From Alphaproteobacteria bacterium (lineage in GTDB: Bacteria > Pseudomonadota > Alphaproteobacteria > Rickettsiales > Deianiraeaceae), in contig JAURNI010000034.1 of assembly GCA_030830305.1 (NCBI GenBank), positions 1 to 40,122 of the forward strand: 40,122 nt of DNA, written 5' to 3'. The notes beneath the pieces are model-generated. The model was not told the origin of the DNA. It made no database searches and worked only from the letters and a program-made list of their open reading frames with translations. Shown piece by piece: positions 10,213 through 19,929 of the stretch. The position numbers were made by a program, and so were the translations under genes. The first letter of the stretch is position 1. Each line of letters begins with the position of its first letter.

Positions 10213-11604
10213 ATGCAGAAAAACATCGTACCTGTAATTCTTTCCGGTGGATTTGGCACAAGACTATGGCCTATTTCAAGGCAAAGCACACCAAAACAGT
10301 TTAACAAAAATATATTATCCCCCTCTCTTTTCCAAAGGGCAAATGATTTGGTAAGTAATTTTGCATCACCAATAATAGTAGCAAATAAAGAACATATCTT
10401 CTTAATTGAAGATGATATATCGCAGAATTATGATACAATAATCTTAGAACCGTCTTCAAGGAACACTGCACCTGCAATTCTAGCGGCAGCACTTCTAATT
10501 AAAGAAAAATACGGACCGGAAACAATAATGCTTGTATTACCATCAGATCACCTAATACCAGAAAAGGCAAAGTTTATTGAAACTGTTGAAAACGGTGTGC
10601 TTGAAGCAAGAGAAAATATTGTTACTCTTGGGGTTAAACCAACAAAAGCTGAAACCGGATACGGATATATTGAAACTCAAACATCAAATAACAAAGTTTT
10701 AAATGTTCTTTCTTTTAAAGAAAAACCTGATACCAATACCGCAGAGAGTTTTATCAAGAAAGGAAATTTTTACTGGAATTGCGGTATTTTTCTTATTAAT
10801 GTTGAACAATATATTACTTTGTGCAAAAATATTGCATATGGTATATACAAACCTGTTTTTGATGCACTACAAAAGTCTACCATTGAGGGCAAAAAGATAT
10901 TTCTTAGTGATGACTTTGCCAATTCAGAAAATAATTCAATTGACTATGCAATTTTGGAAAAAACTCAGAATGTTCGCATGGTAGAAATGCTTTCAAAGTG
11001 GAATGATGTTGGAAGTTTTGAATCTCTTCATTACGCTGTGGACAAAAATAAAGATAACAATGTCATTAAAGGAAATATTCATAGCATTAATACCAAAAAT
11101 TGCTTTATTCAAAATAATACAAATCATCTACTTACAACATACGGGTTAGATAGCATTACCGTAATCCAAACGCAAGACGCTACACTCGTTGCCCCAATTC
11201 AACATTCCCAAGAAATTAAAAAAATAGTAGATACCCTTCCTGATCAAAACAAAAAGATTTTTTCAAGCACAGTACACAGACCATGGGGTACATATGAAGT
11301 ACTTGATGAATGCAAATCTTTTAAGGTAAAAAAAATTGTTGTACACCCCAACAAATCCCTTTCGTTACAGAGTCATGAACACCGAAGCGAACATTGGGTT
11401 GTGGTAACAGGCACGGCAACTGTGATAAACGGCGAAAAAACATTTCAATTAACCACAGGAGAGTCAACATTCATTTCAAAACAAACAAAGCACAGACTAA
11501 CAAACAATACAGATCAAATTGTTGAAATTGTTGAAGTACAGGTTGGAGATTACCTCGGTGAAGATGACATTGTAAGATATCACGACGATTGGAATAGGAA
11601 GTAG
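10213..11604 (+). CDS. Mannose-1-phosphate guanylyltransferase / mannose-6-phosphate isomerase
   Basis: VILSGGFGTRLWPISRQSTPKQF, LPSDHLI, FKEKPD, W.NCGIF, cupin RPWGTYEVLDE and SLQSHEHRSEHWVVVTGTA (ManC/CpsB/AlgA family). Confidence 0.94.
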   Translation: MQKNIVPVILSGGFGTRLWPISRQSTPKQFNKNILSPSLFQRANDLVSNFASPIIVANKEHIFLIEDDISQNYDTIILEPSSRNTAPAILAAALLIKEKYGPETIMLVLPSDHLIPEKAKFIETVENGVLEARENIVTLGVKPTKAETGYGYIETQTSNNKVLNVLSFKEKPDTNTAESFIKKGNFYWNCGIFLINVEQYITLCKNIAYGIYKPVFDALQKSTIEGKKIFLSDDFANSENNSIDYAILEKTQNVRMVEMLSKWNDVGSFESLHYAVDKNKDNNVIKGNIHSINTKNCFIQNNTNHLLTTYGLDSITVIQTQDATLVAPIQHSQEIKKIVDTLPDQNKKIFSSTVHRPWGTYEVLDECKSFKVKKIVVHPNKSLSLQSHEHRSEHWVVVTGTATVINGEKTFQLTTGESTFISKQTKHRLTNNTDQIVEIVEVQVGDYLGEDDIVRYHDDWNRK

Positions 11605-11711
11605 AATGTGCGTGATACATTATTTATATTTCTCAATTAGTTAAGCGCTATTATTACCATAGAATTTGTATAGCAATTATAATACAATTTCTTTAAACTT
11701 CTAATAAAAAA

Positions 11712-12497
11712 TTAAATAAAATCTGTAAGAATTTCCCAGGCTTCGTTATAGCCTTTGATATCTTTTTCCACTGCAATTTTTGCAATCTTCACTGCTCCTT
11801 TTGCAAAAATTGAACGGTCATGAGCTTCATGCCCAAGCCAGATTGTTTCATCGTCAGAAATAAACCTTGCTTCATGAAAGCCAACCGTTTTACCACCTCG
11901 CTCAACTGCAAAGCCAATTTCACCTGTTTTACGCTCCCCAAAAGAGGAATAATCATTTTTGACAAATTCAACACCTCTTCCTTCTGCAATTTTTTTACCA
12001 ATTGTAAGGGCCGTTCCAGACGGTGCATCTTTTTTCATTCTATGGTGGCGTTCATAAACTTCAGCATCGTATTCATTTGCATTTAAAATGCTTCCAAGCT
12101 TCTTAACCATTGCAAACATAAGGTTTACACCAAAAGAGGTATTACTTCCCCAAATTATTCCGTTTTTCTCTTTGCCGTATTGTTTCATCATTTGAAATGT
12201 TTCCGGTGAAAGACCGGTTGTTCCGCTAACAATTTTACAATTTGCGTTTTGAAGAAGAGTTCTAAGCCCTTCCTCGGAGGAGAAATCGATGATGATATCT
12301 ATACCATCACTGCTGACTTTATTCCAATCCACATTGGGTAATAAATGATTGTTGCGGTCTTCTGAGTTATACAACTCTTCAAATGTTCTTGTAAATTTTC
12401 CAAGCAATTTAAATTCATCATTGTCTTTTAACACCCCTTGAATCGCTTGCCCCATTCTGCCATTCGCACCATTAATTGCAACTTTGATTATTTTCAT
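11712..12497 (-). CDS. dapB: 4-hydroxy-tetrahydrodipicolinate reductase
   Basis: VAINGANGRMGQAI, IDFSSEEG, SGTTGLS, SNTSFGVNLM, YERHHRMKKDAPSGTAL. Confidence 0.96.
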   Translation of the reverse strand: MKIIKVAINGANGRMGQAIQGVLKDNDEFKLLGKFTRTFEELYNSEDRNNHLLPNVDWNKVSSDGIDIIIDFSSEEGLRTLLQNANCKIVSGTTGLSPETFQMMKQYGKEKNGIIWGSNTSFGVNLMFAMVKKLGSILNANEYDAEVYERHHRMKKDAPSGTALTIGKKIAEGRGVEFVKNDYSSFGERKTGEIGFAVERGGKTVGFHEARFISDDETIWLGHEAHDRSIFAKGAVKIAKIAVEKDIKGYNEAWEILTDFI

Positions 12498-12594
12498 ATT
12501 TTTTTCACAATTGATTCCTTGGTAAAATTTATGCGGTTATATGTCAAGTTAAGATTGACTTTTTATTTTTTATGAACTTTTTTAAATTGTGTAC

Positions 12595-12681
12595 GCCCGC
12601 GTGGTGGAATGGTAGACACGACGGATTCAAAATCCGTTGTACATTGCGTACATGGCGGTTCGAGTCCGCCCGCGGGTACCA
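12595..12681 (+). tRNA. tRNA-Leu (anticodon CAA), 3' CCA encoded
   Basis: Acceptor GCCCGCG/CGCGGGT, anticodon arm ACGGA-TTCAAAA-TCCGT, long variable arm, GGCGGTTCGAGTCCGCC T-arm, then ACCA. Confidence 0.93.
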
Positions 12682-12785
12682 AAGTTTAAGAATTTCTACC
12701 TGGTAAAAACCAACACGGGAGTTATTTTAAGAAAAATTGACTTATAAATATACACCTTTAAACGGCTGAGATTTGAATTTAAATA

Positions 12786-14441
12786 TCATAACTTCTCCCT
12801 CCTTTTTCTATGGCTTGTAATCACAAATCTGTGAGCTTCGTCCCTTAAGCACTCAATGAAATAAAGGGTTTGTTTGTTGTTAATTTTAAATCCTCCTGTG
12901 TTTTGGCGGGTAAAAAATGTTTCGTTTCCTGCATTGCGGTCTCTGCCTTTTGCAATTGCAACAACAGGGGTTTTAATATTTAATTCATCAAGCACAGCAA
13001 CAACTGAATTAAACTGCCCAATACCTCCATCAATGATCAGTAAATCAGGTGTCCCTTTAGTTGCAGAATCTGTACTAAAGCGACGCATCATAACTTCACG
13101 CATCATTGCGTAATCATCTCCGCCTTTTGCAATTTTGGCATTAAATTTCCTGTATTCATTTTTTTCAAAACCATTTTGCGAAGCAACAACAAAAGCGCCT
13201 ATAAAAAATGCCCCACTAATATGTGAATTATCATAAATTTCCACTCTGCTTGGAATAGAAGGAAGGCTAAATGCTTCCGCAATGTTTTGCATACCCATTC
13301 TAAAGGTATTTTTCTGTTTGTATGAAACACCTGTTTGAAATTCTAAGTTTGCAAGCACAAAATCAATAAATATTTTGCTTTCCCCTCTTTTTGGGTTTGA
13401 AATATCTGCAGTTGTACCAAATAATTCCTTAAAAACCATTTTGATGTTTTGTATATTTACAGCATGATTAACGAAAATCATTTTTGGAGGAAGATTAACC
13501 ATTGAATAATATTCATATAAAAATGCTTCAAGAACTTCTGCAGGTGTTTTGTCATCATATTTATTTATTTCAAACAAGTTACCACCAAGAGCATAGCCGT
13601 TTCTAATTCCAAAAACTTCAATTTTATCTAAAGTATTATTCAAAACTATAGCATCAATGTTTTCAAATTTAGAAAAATTAATTTCATTTGATGAAACCTT
13701 TAAATTTTCAATTGCCAGAAGTTGTTTTTTTAAAAGACCCGCTTCAGCAAATTCTTGATTTTGCGCAAGCTCATTAATTTTTTCTCTAATATTTTTCTGA
13801 ATATTGTTATAACCCCCCTGCAAGAAGATTGTAGCCTCTTGCACGGATTTTTCATATTCTGCTTGTAAAATCATTCCTGCACAAGGGCCTGAGCATGTTT
13901 TAATTTGAAACTCCATACAGGGTTTTCCGCATGCTTTATGAATATTGAATTTTGTATCTTTGCACGACCGAATTTTAAACACTTTGTTCACAAATGATAT
14001 AATCGATTTTATCGTATCATTTACTGTTAATTTACTACCTTGAACATACCCAAATGGGCCAAAAAGATGAGACTTTCTTTCAAACTTACCACGGTACTTC
14101 GTGATGGCAGGAAATTTATGATTTGAAAGTTTAATATAAACACGCGACTTATCATCTTTCAGTAATATATTATACTTCGGTTGGTGCTTTTTAATTAATG
14201 AAGCCTCCAAAATTAAAGCCTGATTTTCATTTTGGGTAATTTCAAACTCAACACTTCTAACAGATTGCACCAAAACAGTAGTTTTTGGGGTAAGATTGCC
14301 CTTTGTATAAGATTGCAATCTTTTGTACAAATTCTTTGCTTTTCCAATATATATTAAAGTGTTGCTAATGTCGTACATCTTGTAAACACCGGAACAAGAT
14401 GGAACATTATTTAGTGCATTTTGAATGACATCAATAGGCAT
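12786..14441 (-). CDS. uvrC: Excinuclease ABC subunit C, C-terminally short (ends after HRKRREKL)
   Basis: SGVYKMYDISNTLIYIGKAKNLYKRLQSY (GIY-YIG), RSCKDTKFNIHKACGKPCMEFQIKTCSGPCAGMI, PSRVEIYDNSHISG, DLLIIDGGIGQF, RDEAHRFVITSHRKRR. Confidence 0.95.
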   Translation of the reverse strand: MPIDVIQNALNNVPSCSGVYKMYDISNTLIYIGKAKNLYKRLQSYTKGNLTPKTTVLVQSVRSVEFEITQNENQALILEASLIKKHQPKYNILLKDDKSRVYIKLSNHKFPAITKYRGKFERKSHLFGPFGYVQGSKLTVNDTIKSIISFVNKVFKIRSCKDTKFNIHKACGKPCMEFQIKTCSGPCAGMILQAEYEKSVQEATIFLQGGYNNIQKNIREKINELAQNQEFAEAGLLKKQLLAIENLKVSSNEINFSKFENIDAIVLNNTLDKIEVFGIRNGYALGGNLFEINKYDDKTPAEVLEAFLYEYYSMVNLPPKMIFVNHAVNIQNIKMVFKELFGTTADISNPKRGESKIFIDFVLANLEFQTGVSYKQKNTFRMGMQNIAEAFSLPSIPSRVEIYDNSHISGAFFIGAFVVASQNGFEKNEYRKFNAKIAKGGDDYAMMREVMMRRFSTDSATKGTPDLLIIDGGIGQFNSVVAVLDELNIKTPVVAIAKGRDRNAGNETFFTRQNTGGFKINNKQTLYFIECLRDEAHRFVITSHRKRREKL

Positions 14442-14444
14442 TTC

Positions 14445-14933
14445 TTATGCAGATTTTAACATTTTTGCAATAGAAGACGGCGTATATTCAAGAATTTTAT
14501 CATTAAACTGAATAATGATACCAGCTGAATTATAAGTTTGATAGACAAAATCACACATACCGTTTAATTGTTTTGATACTTCATTAATAACTTCGGCAAG
14601 GTTTTCAGTATTGTTTTGCCCAATTTTCACAATTACAACTGTACGATTATGCACTTTTTCATAAATATTCTGAAAACTTTTACGAACTAATGCAATGTGG
14701 CTTAAGGCTTTTAACTGTGCAACATGTTTAAGAATGACTTGCATCTCTTTTGATATACCAAAAATATCCATTTGATCCATCAAAATTAACTCATTCATAG
14801 TTTGTGAGAAATTAAGTATTCCGTCAAACCCGAACATTTCCTGTAAAAGTGCAAAGTGTTTTTCATATGGAGTTGCAACAATGCAAGTTTCAGCAATTTT
14901 TTTTGCAATAAAGTAATTAGAGCGCGGTTTCAT
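14445..14933 (-). CDS. Hypothetical protein; possibly a very divergent F1F0 ATP synthase delta (AtpH)-like protein
   Basis: Operonic position between metK and uvrC; C-terminal pattern IYEKVHNRTVVIVKIGQNNTENLAEVINEVSKQLNG...AGIIIQFNDKILEYTPSSIAKML resembles the AtpH C-terminal layout; no rigid motif. Confidence 0.6.
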   Translation of the reverse strand: MKPRSNYFIAKKIAETCIVATPYEKHFALLQEMFGFDGILNFSQTMNELILMDQMDIFGISKEMQVILKHVAQLKALSHIALVRKSFQNIYEKVHNRTVVIVKIGQNNTENLAEVINEVSKQLNGMCDFVYQTYNSAGIIIQFNDKILEYTPSSIAKMLKSA

Positions 14934-14936
14934 AAG

Positions 14937-16085
14937 TTATAAATTAAACCATTGTTTTAAATCGTTGAGCAAATCACACTTTTCCCAAAGGAAAAGATTT
15001 TTTTGTTCGTCAGTATCTCTTCCAAAATGACCAAAGCTTGCAGTAGGTTTGTATATTGGGCTATTTAATTTTAGTTTTTGCCTTATTCCTTTTGGCGTTA
15101 GGTTAATATTTTTAGAGATAAAATCAGAGATATCGGAATCTTTTACAATTGCAGTATTATGTGTGTTGACATAAATTGAAACAGGTTGTGCAATGCCTAT
15201 TGCATAAGAAAGTTGAATTGTACACCTTGTGGCAAGGTTTGCATGAACAATATTTTTAGCGAGATATCTTGCAATATACGCAGCAGATCTATCAACTTTT
15301 GTTGGGTCTTTACCTGAAAATGCACCTCCACCATGCGGAGCAGAACCTCCGTAGGTATCCACAATAATTTTTCTACCTGTAAGACCGGTATCAGAAACAG
15401 GACCTCCGATTATAAATGTTCCTGCCGGGTTAATAAAGATTTTATCTTTTATTGGCATGTTTGGAAGGGTTTTTTCAAGAATAGGCAAAACTTTTGCTTT
15501 AACATCAGTTAGTGAAAGATTTTTGGAATGCTGCGTTGAAACTACAACTGCATCAATTTTTGACGGAATACCGTTAATATACTCGAATGTTACCTGAGAC
15601 TTTGCATCTGGACCGAGTCCATCAATGCCTTGAAGATTTTCTAGGATTTTATGAGAATAAAATATAGGTGCAGGCATAAGTACATCTGTTTCTCTACAAG
15701 CATAACCAAACATAATGCCCTGGTCTCCAGCTCCCTCTTCTTTGTTATCATTTTCATCAACACCTTGTGCAATTTCAAAAGACTGGTTATGGATTAAGTC
15801 CGTTACTTTAACATTATTATAAGAAAATCCTTCATAGTTATGACCAATTGCCTTAAGAGTGCTACGCACAAGATTTTCAACATCTTGCTTGATAATTTTG
15901 TGTTTTTTTAATCTAATTTCACCACCAACGATGACATTATCCGTGGTTACAAAACACTCAAATGCACATCTTGCATCACTTTCTTTAGCAATGCAATAAT
16001 CTAGTAGTGCGTCTGATAGAATATCACAAGTTTTATCCGGGTGACCGGGTGCAACAGATTCGCTTGTAAAAAGATAATGACTCAT
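14937..16085 (-). CDS. metK: S-adenosylmethionine synthase
   Basis: FTSESVAPGHPDKTCDILSDALLD, GAGDQGIMFGYAC, GGPVSDTGLTGRKIIVDTYGG, GGGAFSGKDPTKVDRSAAY. Confidence 0.98.
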   Translation of the reverse strand: MSHYLFTSESVAPGHPDKTCDILSDALLDYCIAKESDARCAFECFVTTDNVIVGGEIRLKKHKIIKQDVENLVRSTLKAIGHNYEGFSYNNVKVTDLIHNQSFEIAQGVDENDNKEEGAGDQGIMFGYACRETDVLMPAPIFYSHKILENLQGIDGLGPDAKSQVTFEYINGIPSKIDAVVVSTQHSKNLSLTDVKAKVLPILEKTLPNMPIKDKIFINPAGTFIIGGPVSDTGLTGRKIIVDTYGGSAPHGGGAFSGKDPTKVDRSAAYIARYLAKNIVHANLATRCTIQLSYAIGIAQPVSIYVNTHNTAIVKDSDISDFISKNINLTPKGIRQKLKLNSPIYKPTASFGHFGRDTDEQKNLFLWEKCDLLNDLKQWFNL

Positions 16086-16210
16086 TTTTCTTAAATTAAT
16101 TTTAGTACTAGTTAGCTACAATTCCATTTTTTTTGGAGAATACATTTGAAATAGTCAATAAAATTCTTGACTATTAAGAGACTTTTTTGTGTTTTCTCTA
16201 AAAAAGATAT

Positions 16211-17521
16211 ATGAAAATATTTGGAACGGACGGGATTCGTGGTAAAGCAGGAATTGGGTATATTACACCGGAATTTATGATACAAATTCCTTGTGCAATT
16301 GCCCAAATGAATAATATAAAAACAAAAAGAGTGATTATTGGAAAAGATACACGCCTTTCGTGCTATTCAATTGAAAGTGCATTAACAGCAGGTTTTACTG
16401 CAAACGGTTTTGAGGTTATTCTTACGGGACCAATTCCAACACCTGCAATTTCAATGTTAACAAGATCACTCAGAGCAGACTACGGTATAATGATTTCTGC
16501 ATCACATAATCCTTATGAAGATAATGGTGTAAAAATATTTGGAAGTGATGGAGTTAAGATTTCATACGATACCGAAAAGACAATTGAGGAGTATATTACA
16601 AAACAGCAGATACACTCATATATTACCGGCAAAGAATTTGGAAGAGCAAAAAGACTTGATGATGTTATTGGCAGATATGTTGAATATATTAAATCCAGTA
16701 TTTCAAATAATGAAGAATTTTTAGGATTAAAGGTATTACTTGACACAGCAAACGGTAGTGCTTATAGAATTGCACCCGAAATTTTTTGGGAACTTGGTTG
16801 CAGTGTAAAAACATTTAATAATACACCAAATGGTGTAAATATTAATGAAAACTGCGGAGCAACACACCCGGAGTTCTTGGCATCAAAGATGAAAGAAGAG
16901 GAAGCTGATATTGGAATTGTACTCGACGGCGATGCAGATAGGTTGATTGTTATTGATGAAAACGGTGAAATTCTTGATGGAGATTCAATCATAGCAGCAA
17001 TTTCATATAATATGAAGAATTGCGGGAAATTACAAAAAAATGGTGTAGTGGTAACGGTAATGTCAAATCTTGGGTTTGAACAATATATGAATTCCATTGG
17101 CATTAATAATGTCATTCGTACAGATGTGGGGGACAAGAATATTACACAAAAATTAATCGAAACCGGGTACCAAATTGGCGGAGAGCAATCAGGTCACATT
17201 ATTATTCCGCAGTATTCATCAACTGGGGACGGTATTCTTTCAGCAATTCAACTCATTTCAGCAATGAAATCGCAAAAATGGAAAGCTAGTGACATTGGAA
17301 AATTATACAAAAAAGTTCCGCAAGTTTTGCATAATGTTGTTAATCAAGAAGCAACAAGGGAGCTAATGGAGAGTTTATCCAAAAAATACTCTAACAATGA
17401 AACAAGAGTATTAATTAGAAGGTCCGGAACTGAACATTCAAAAGTAAGAATTATGATTGAAGGAAGTGGAGATATTCACTCACTTGCTCATGTCATCGAA
17501 CATGAATTAATAATTTCATGA
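16211..17521 (+). CDS. glmM: Phosphoglucosamine mutase
   Basis: FGTDGIRGKAG, ISASHNPYEDNGVKIFG, LDGDADRLIVIDENG, GGEQSGHII, RRSGTEHSKVRIMIEG. Confidence 0.95.
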   Translation: MKIFGTDGIRGKAGIGYITPEFMIQIPCAIAQMNNIKTKRVIIGKDTRLSCYSIESALTAGFTANGFEVILTGPIPTPAISMLTRSLRADYGIMISASHNPYEDNGVKIFGSDGVKISYDTEKTIEEYITKQQIHSYITGKEFGRAKRLDDVIGRYVEYIKSSISNNEEFLGLKVLLDTANGSAYRIAPEIFWELGCSVKTFNNTPNGVNINENCGATHPEFLASKMKEEEADIGIVLDGDADRLIVIDENGEILDGDSIIAAISYNMKNCGKLQKNGVVVTVMSNLGFEQYMNSIGINNVIRTDVGDKNITQKLIETGYQIGGEQSGHIIIPQYSSTGDGILSAIQLISAMKSQKWKASDIGKLYKKVPQVLHNVVNQEATRELMESLSKKYSNNETRVLIRRSGTEHSKVRIMIEGSGDIHSLAHVIEHELIIS

Positions 17522-17997
17522 GATGTTTTTATTTCAGGTAAAATATCATTCGGAGACTTCTGCATGCAATAATGTTTTGCGGTAACTTCCACAACAACAG
17601 TTTTTGGTAAAAGATACTTATTAATACATTCTGTAATTTCAACAGTCATTTCTTCTTGAAGCTGCAAACGTCCTGAAAAAGCATTTACACATTCCACAAT
17701 TCTTGAAAGCCCTATAAGCCATTCGTTTGGAGTATATGAAACGGTAATGGTGCCAAGGATCGGTGTCATATGATGTTTGCAATGGCTAAGGAATTTTATG
17801 TTTTTAAATTCAATCGGGCTGTTTAATTTTTTTATATTCGGAATTTTATTTTTGAATATTTCCTCAAAATTTGCACTATACCCTGAAAAGCTTTCACGCA
17901 TTTTTTCTGAAACTCTTTGGCAAAAAATTGCATCATTTTCTGTTTGAAGATTAAGTTCTTGAATTATTACAGAAATTGCTTCTTCAAGTTTAGACAT
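17488..17997 (-). CDS. folE: GTP cyclohydrolase I-like (FolE family, divergent)
   Basis: LSHCKHHMTPILGTITVSYTPNEWLIGLSRIVECVNAFSGRLQLQEEMTVEITECI...AKHYCM follows the FolE T-fold and Zn-ligand pattern; the usual RGV after HxCM is absent. Confidence 0.75.
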   Translation of the reverse strand: MSKLEEAISVIIQELNLQTENDAIFCQRVSEKMRESFSGYSANFEEIFKNKIPNIKKLNSPIEFKNIKFLSHCKHHMTPILGTITVSYTPNEWLIGLSRIVECVNAFSGRLQLQEEMTVEITECINKYLLPKTVVVEVTAKHYCMQKSPNDILPEIKTSHEIINSCSMT

Positions 17998-18015
17998 TAT
18001 GTTTTTTTAACAACT

Positions 18016-18225
18016 ATGAATAAGTTTATTCTGGATTTGAGAAATGTCAAATGCCCAATGAATTTAGTTTTGGTGAAAAAAGCAGTACACGATGGCTCTT
18101 TTGCAAATGGAGGAAAAATTATTGTTGAAGACGAAACTGCCCGTGGGAATATTATGAGGTATTTGGGGGTTAGGGGAATTGAGTTTGAGGTGGAAGATAA
18201 GAGTAATTCAATTGTCATTATATAG
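18016..18225 (+). CDS. TusA/SirA-like sulfurtransferase family protein
   Basis: ILDLRNVKCPMNLVLVKKAV (CPxP-like motif with Met); start assigned to the ATG at 18016 rather than the ORF-track start. Confidence 0.75.
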   Translation: MNKFILDLRNVKCPMNLVLVKKAVHDGSFANGGKIIVEDETARGNIMRYLGVRGIEFEVEDKSNSIVII

Positions 18226-18555
18226 TAGACTGAAATCAAATGGAATGGAAAAGCTAACCTTGGAAGATATTTGTTTTTCGTTTGATTGATTTTTATCAAT
18301 ATTGCCACTCACAACAAAAATCTCACTTTTAATTGTGCCATTTAAAGAATCTACATCTTTTACGATGGTGTTAATTTCAAATGCTATCATTGTTTCTTTG
18401 TGATTTTGTGCATTACGTATAGGGTGTCGCTTATTATTGTAATTATCGCACCCGATTAAACTTGATATATCAGTCTGCGATTGCAAAACTCCATCACATA
18501 TTTCACTTATCGCACTCCTAACAAACTCTGACAGCTTCACACTCATACCCCCCAA
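18208..18555 (-). CDS. Hypothetical protein
   Basis: Coding-like ORF filling the gap between tusA-like and kdsA; VKLSEFVRSAISEICDGVLQSQ... IAFEINT. Confidence 0.6.
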   Translation of the reverse strand: MGGMSVKLSEFVRSAISEICDGVLQSQTDISSLIGCDNYNNKRHPIRNAQNHKETMIAFEINTIVKDVDSLNGTIKSEIFVVSGNIDKNQSNEKQISSKVSFSIPFDFSLLYNDN

Positions 18556-19380
18556 CTAAAACCCCTTCACAACGGTATCAATTGCTTTAAGTTGTTTTAG
18601 GAAGGTTTCAAATGTTTCAAGTTTGAGCATAACGGGACCGTCCGACGGTGCGTTATCAGGGTCTTGATGGACTTCCGCAAATACACCTGCAATTCCGGTT
18701 GCAATGGCGGCTTTGGCAAGGGTTGGGGCGAAATCTCGGTTTCCACCCGAAGCGGTTCCCATTCCGCCCGGCATTTGGGTTGCGTGTGTTGCATCAATTA
18801 TTACTGGGTATCCGGTTTTAGACATTATTGGGAAAGAACGCATATCCACAACAAGGTTATTGTAACCGAATGAGGAGCCTCTATCTGTTAAAAGAATTCT
18901 TTCGTTTTTACAGTATTCCACTTTTTTAACAATGTTTCCAACCTCCTGCGGGGAAAGAAACTGCCCTTTTTTAATATTTACAACTTTGCCGGTTTGAGCA
19001 GCCGCAACAATAAGGTCAGTTTGCCTGCATAAAAACGCAGGAATTTGAAGAATATCAATAAATGGAGCAATTTCACGGCACTGTTCTTCGGTGTGAATAT
19101 CTGTTAGTACCGGAACTTTAAATGTTTCTTTAATTTTTTGAAAAATTGGAATGGAGTTTTTTAAGCCAATTCCTCGCTTTCCTTCAACGGAGGTACGGTT
19201 TGCTTTGTCGTAAGAAGTTTTAAAAATAAACGGAACGCCTATCTTTTCTGCAATCTTCAGAAGGCTTTCTGCCATCATCATTGAATGTGCTTCGCTTTCC
19301 ATTTGGCATGGCCCTGCTATTATGCAAAACGGAAGATTATTCCCAAATATTACTTTTTCAGAAATTTTAATGTGTTTCAT
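18556..19380 (-). CDS. kdsA: 3-deoxy-8-phosphooctulonate synthase
   Basis: FCIIAGPCQMES, FKTSYDKANRTS, VLTDIHTEEQC, LQIPAFLCRQTDL, KKGQFLSP, DATHATQMPGG; start reassigned to MKHIKISEKV (19380). Confidence 0.97.
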   Translation of the reverse strand: MKHIKISEKVIFGNNLPFCIIAGPCQMESEAHSMMMAESLLKIAEKIGVPFIFKTSYDKANRTSVEGKRGIGLKNSIPIFQKIKETFKVPVLTDIHTEEQCREIAPFIDILQIPAFLCRQTDLIVAAAQTGKVVNIKKGQFLSPQEVGNIVKKVEYCKNERILLTDRGSSFGYNNLVVDMRSFPIMSKTGYPVIIDATHATQMPGGMGTASGGNRDFAPTLAKAAIATGIAGVFAEVHQDPDNAPSDGPVMLKLETFETFLKQLKAIDTVVKGF

Positions 19381-19505
19381 GATTTTACTATCAAAGAATA
19401 GTTGTCTATAAAAAATAACAACAGAGATGTCAATATCTTTAAGGCAAAGCTTGACAAGATTGTTTAGATTTAATCTAATTATATTAATTTTTACATTCAA
19501 ATGGT

Positions 19506-19721
19506 ATGTTACAATATAGTAAAAACAAGTGGGAATTCTATCTTCATCCAGATGGTGGATGGGTTTGGAAAAAGACCACACCAAAAGGTGCTATCACCTA
19601 TTCAGCATTCAGATTTATTTCCAAAGATTTTTGCATAAAAAATGCAAAAATGAACGGGTACAATAACGCTGCAGAAGACTTGCAACGCTTTAAACCCGGA
19701 GAGGTGGATTTTGGACAATAG
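19506..19721 (+). CDS. Small conserved-looking hypothetical protein
   Basis: 71-aa ORF with compact W/G-rich composition (WEFYLHPDGGWVWKKTTPKGAITYSAFRF); no overlap with kdsA after start correction. Confidence 0.6.
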   Translation: MLQYSKNKWEFYLHPDGGWVWKKTTPKGAITYSAFRFISKDFCIKNAKMNGYNNAAEDLQRFKPGEVDFGQ

Positions 19722-19838
19722 TAAATTCGTACTAAATTTGTCAATATTTTGGAAGGGTTTTCAGGTGTTTGTTATCTATATTTACCAGTATTTGGAACAT
19801 GATGCGAACCTTTTGCATTGGCAAAAACAGCCGTATAA

Positions 19839-19856
19839 TGTGTTAAATATAACACA
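19839..19856. terminator. Perfect 7-bp inverted repeat in a convergent gap; terminator or regulatory hairpin
   Basis: TGTGTTA-AATA-TAACACA between the 19506 ORF (+) and dapD (-). Confidence 0.35.
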
Positions 19857-19929
19857 AGAGATACAATAAAGATTTTTAGTATTTCATGTTGGCAGAATAA
19901 TAAGTTGGAAATTAATACAATGTTACAGC

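Noticed and set aside
16762-17136. Minus-strand 124-aa ORF inside glmM
   Set aside because: Antisense shadow ORF of glmM
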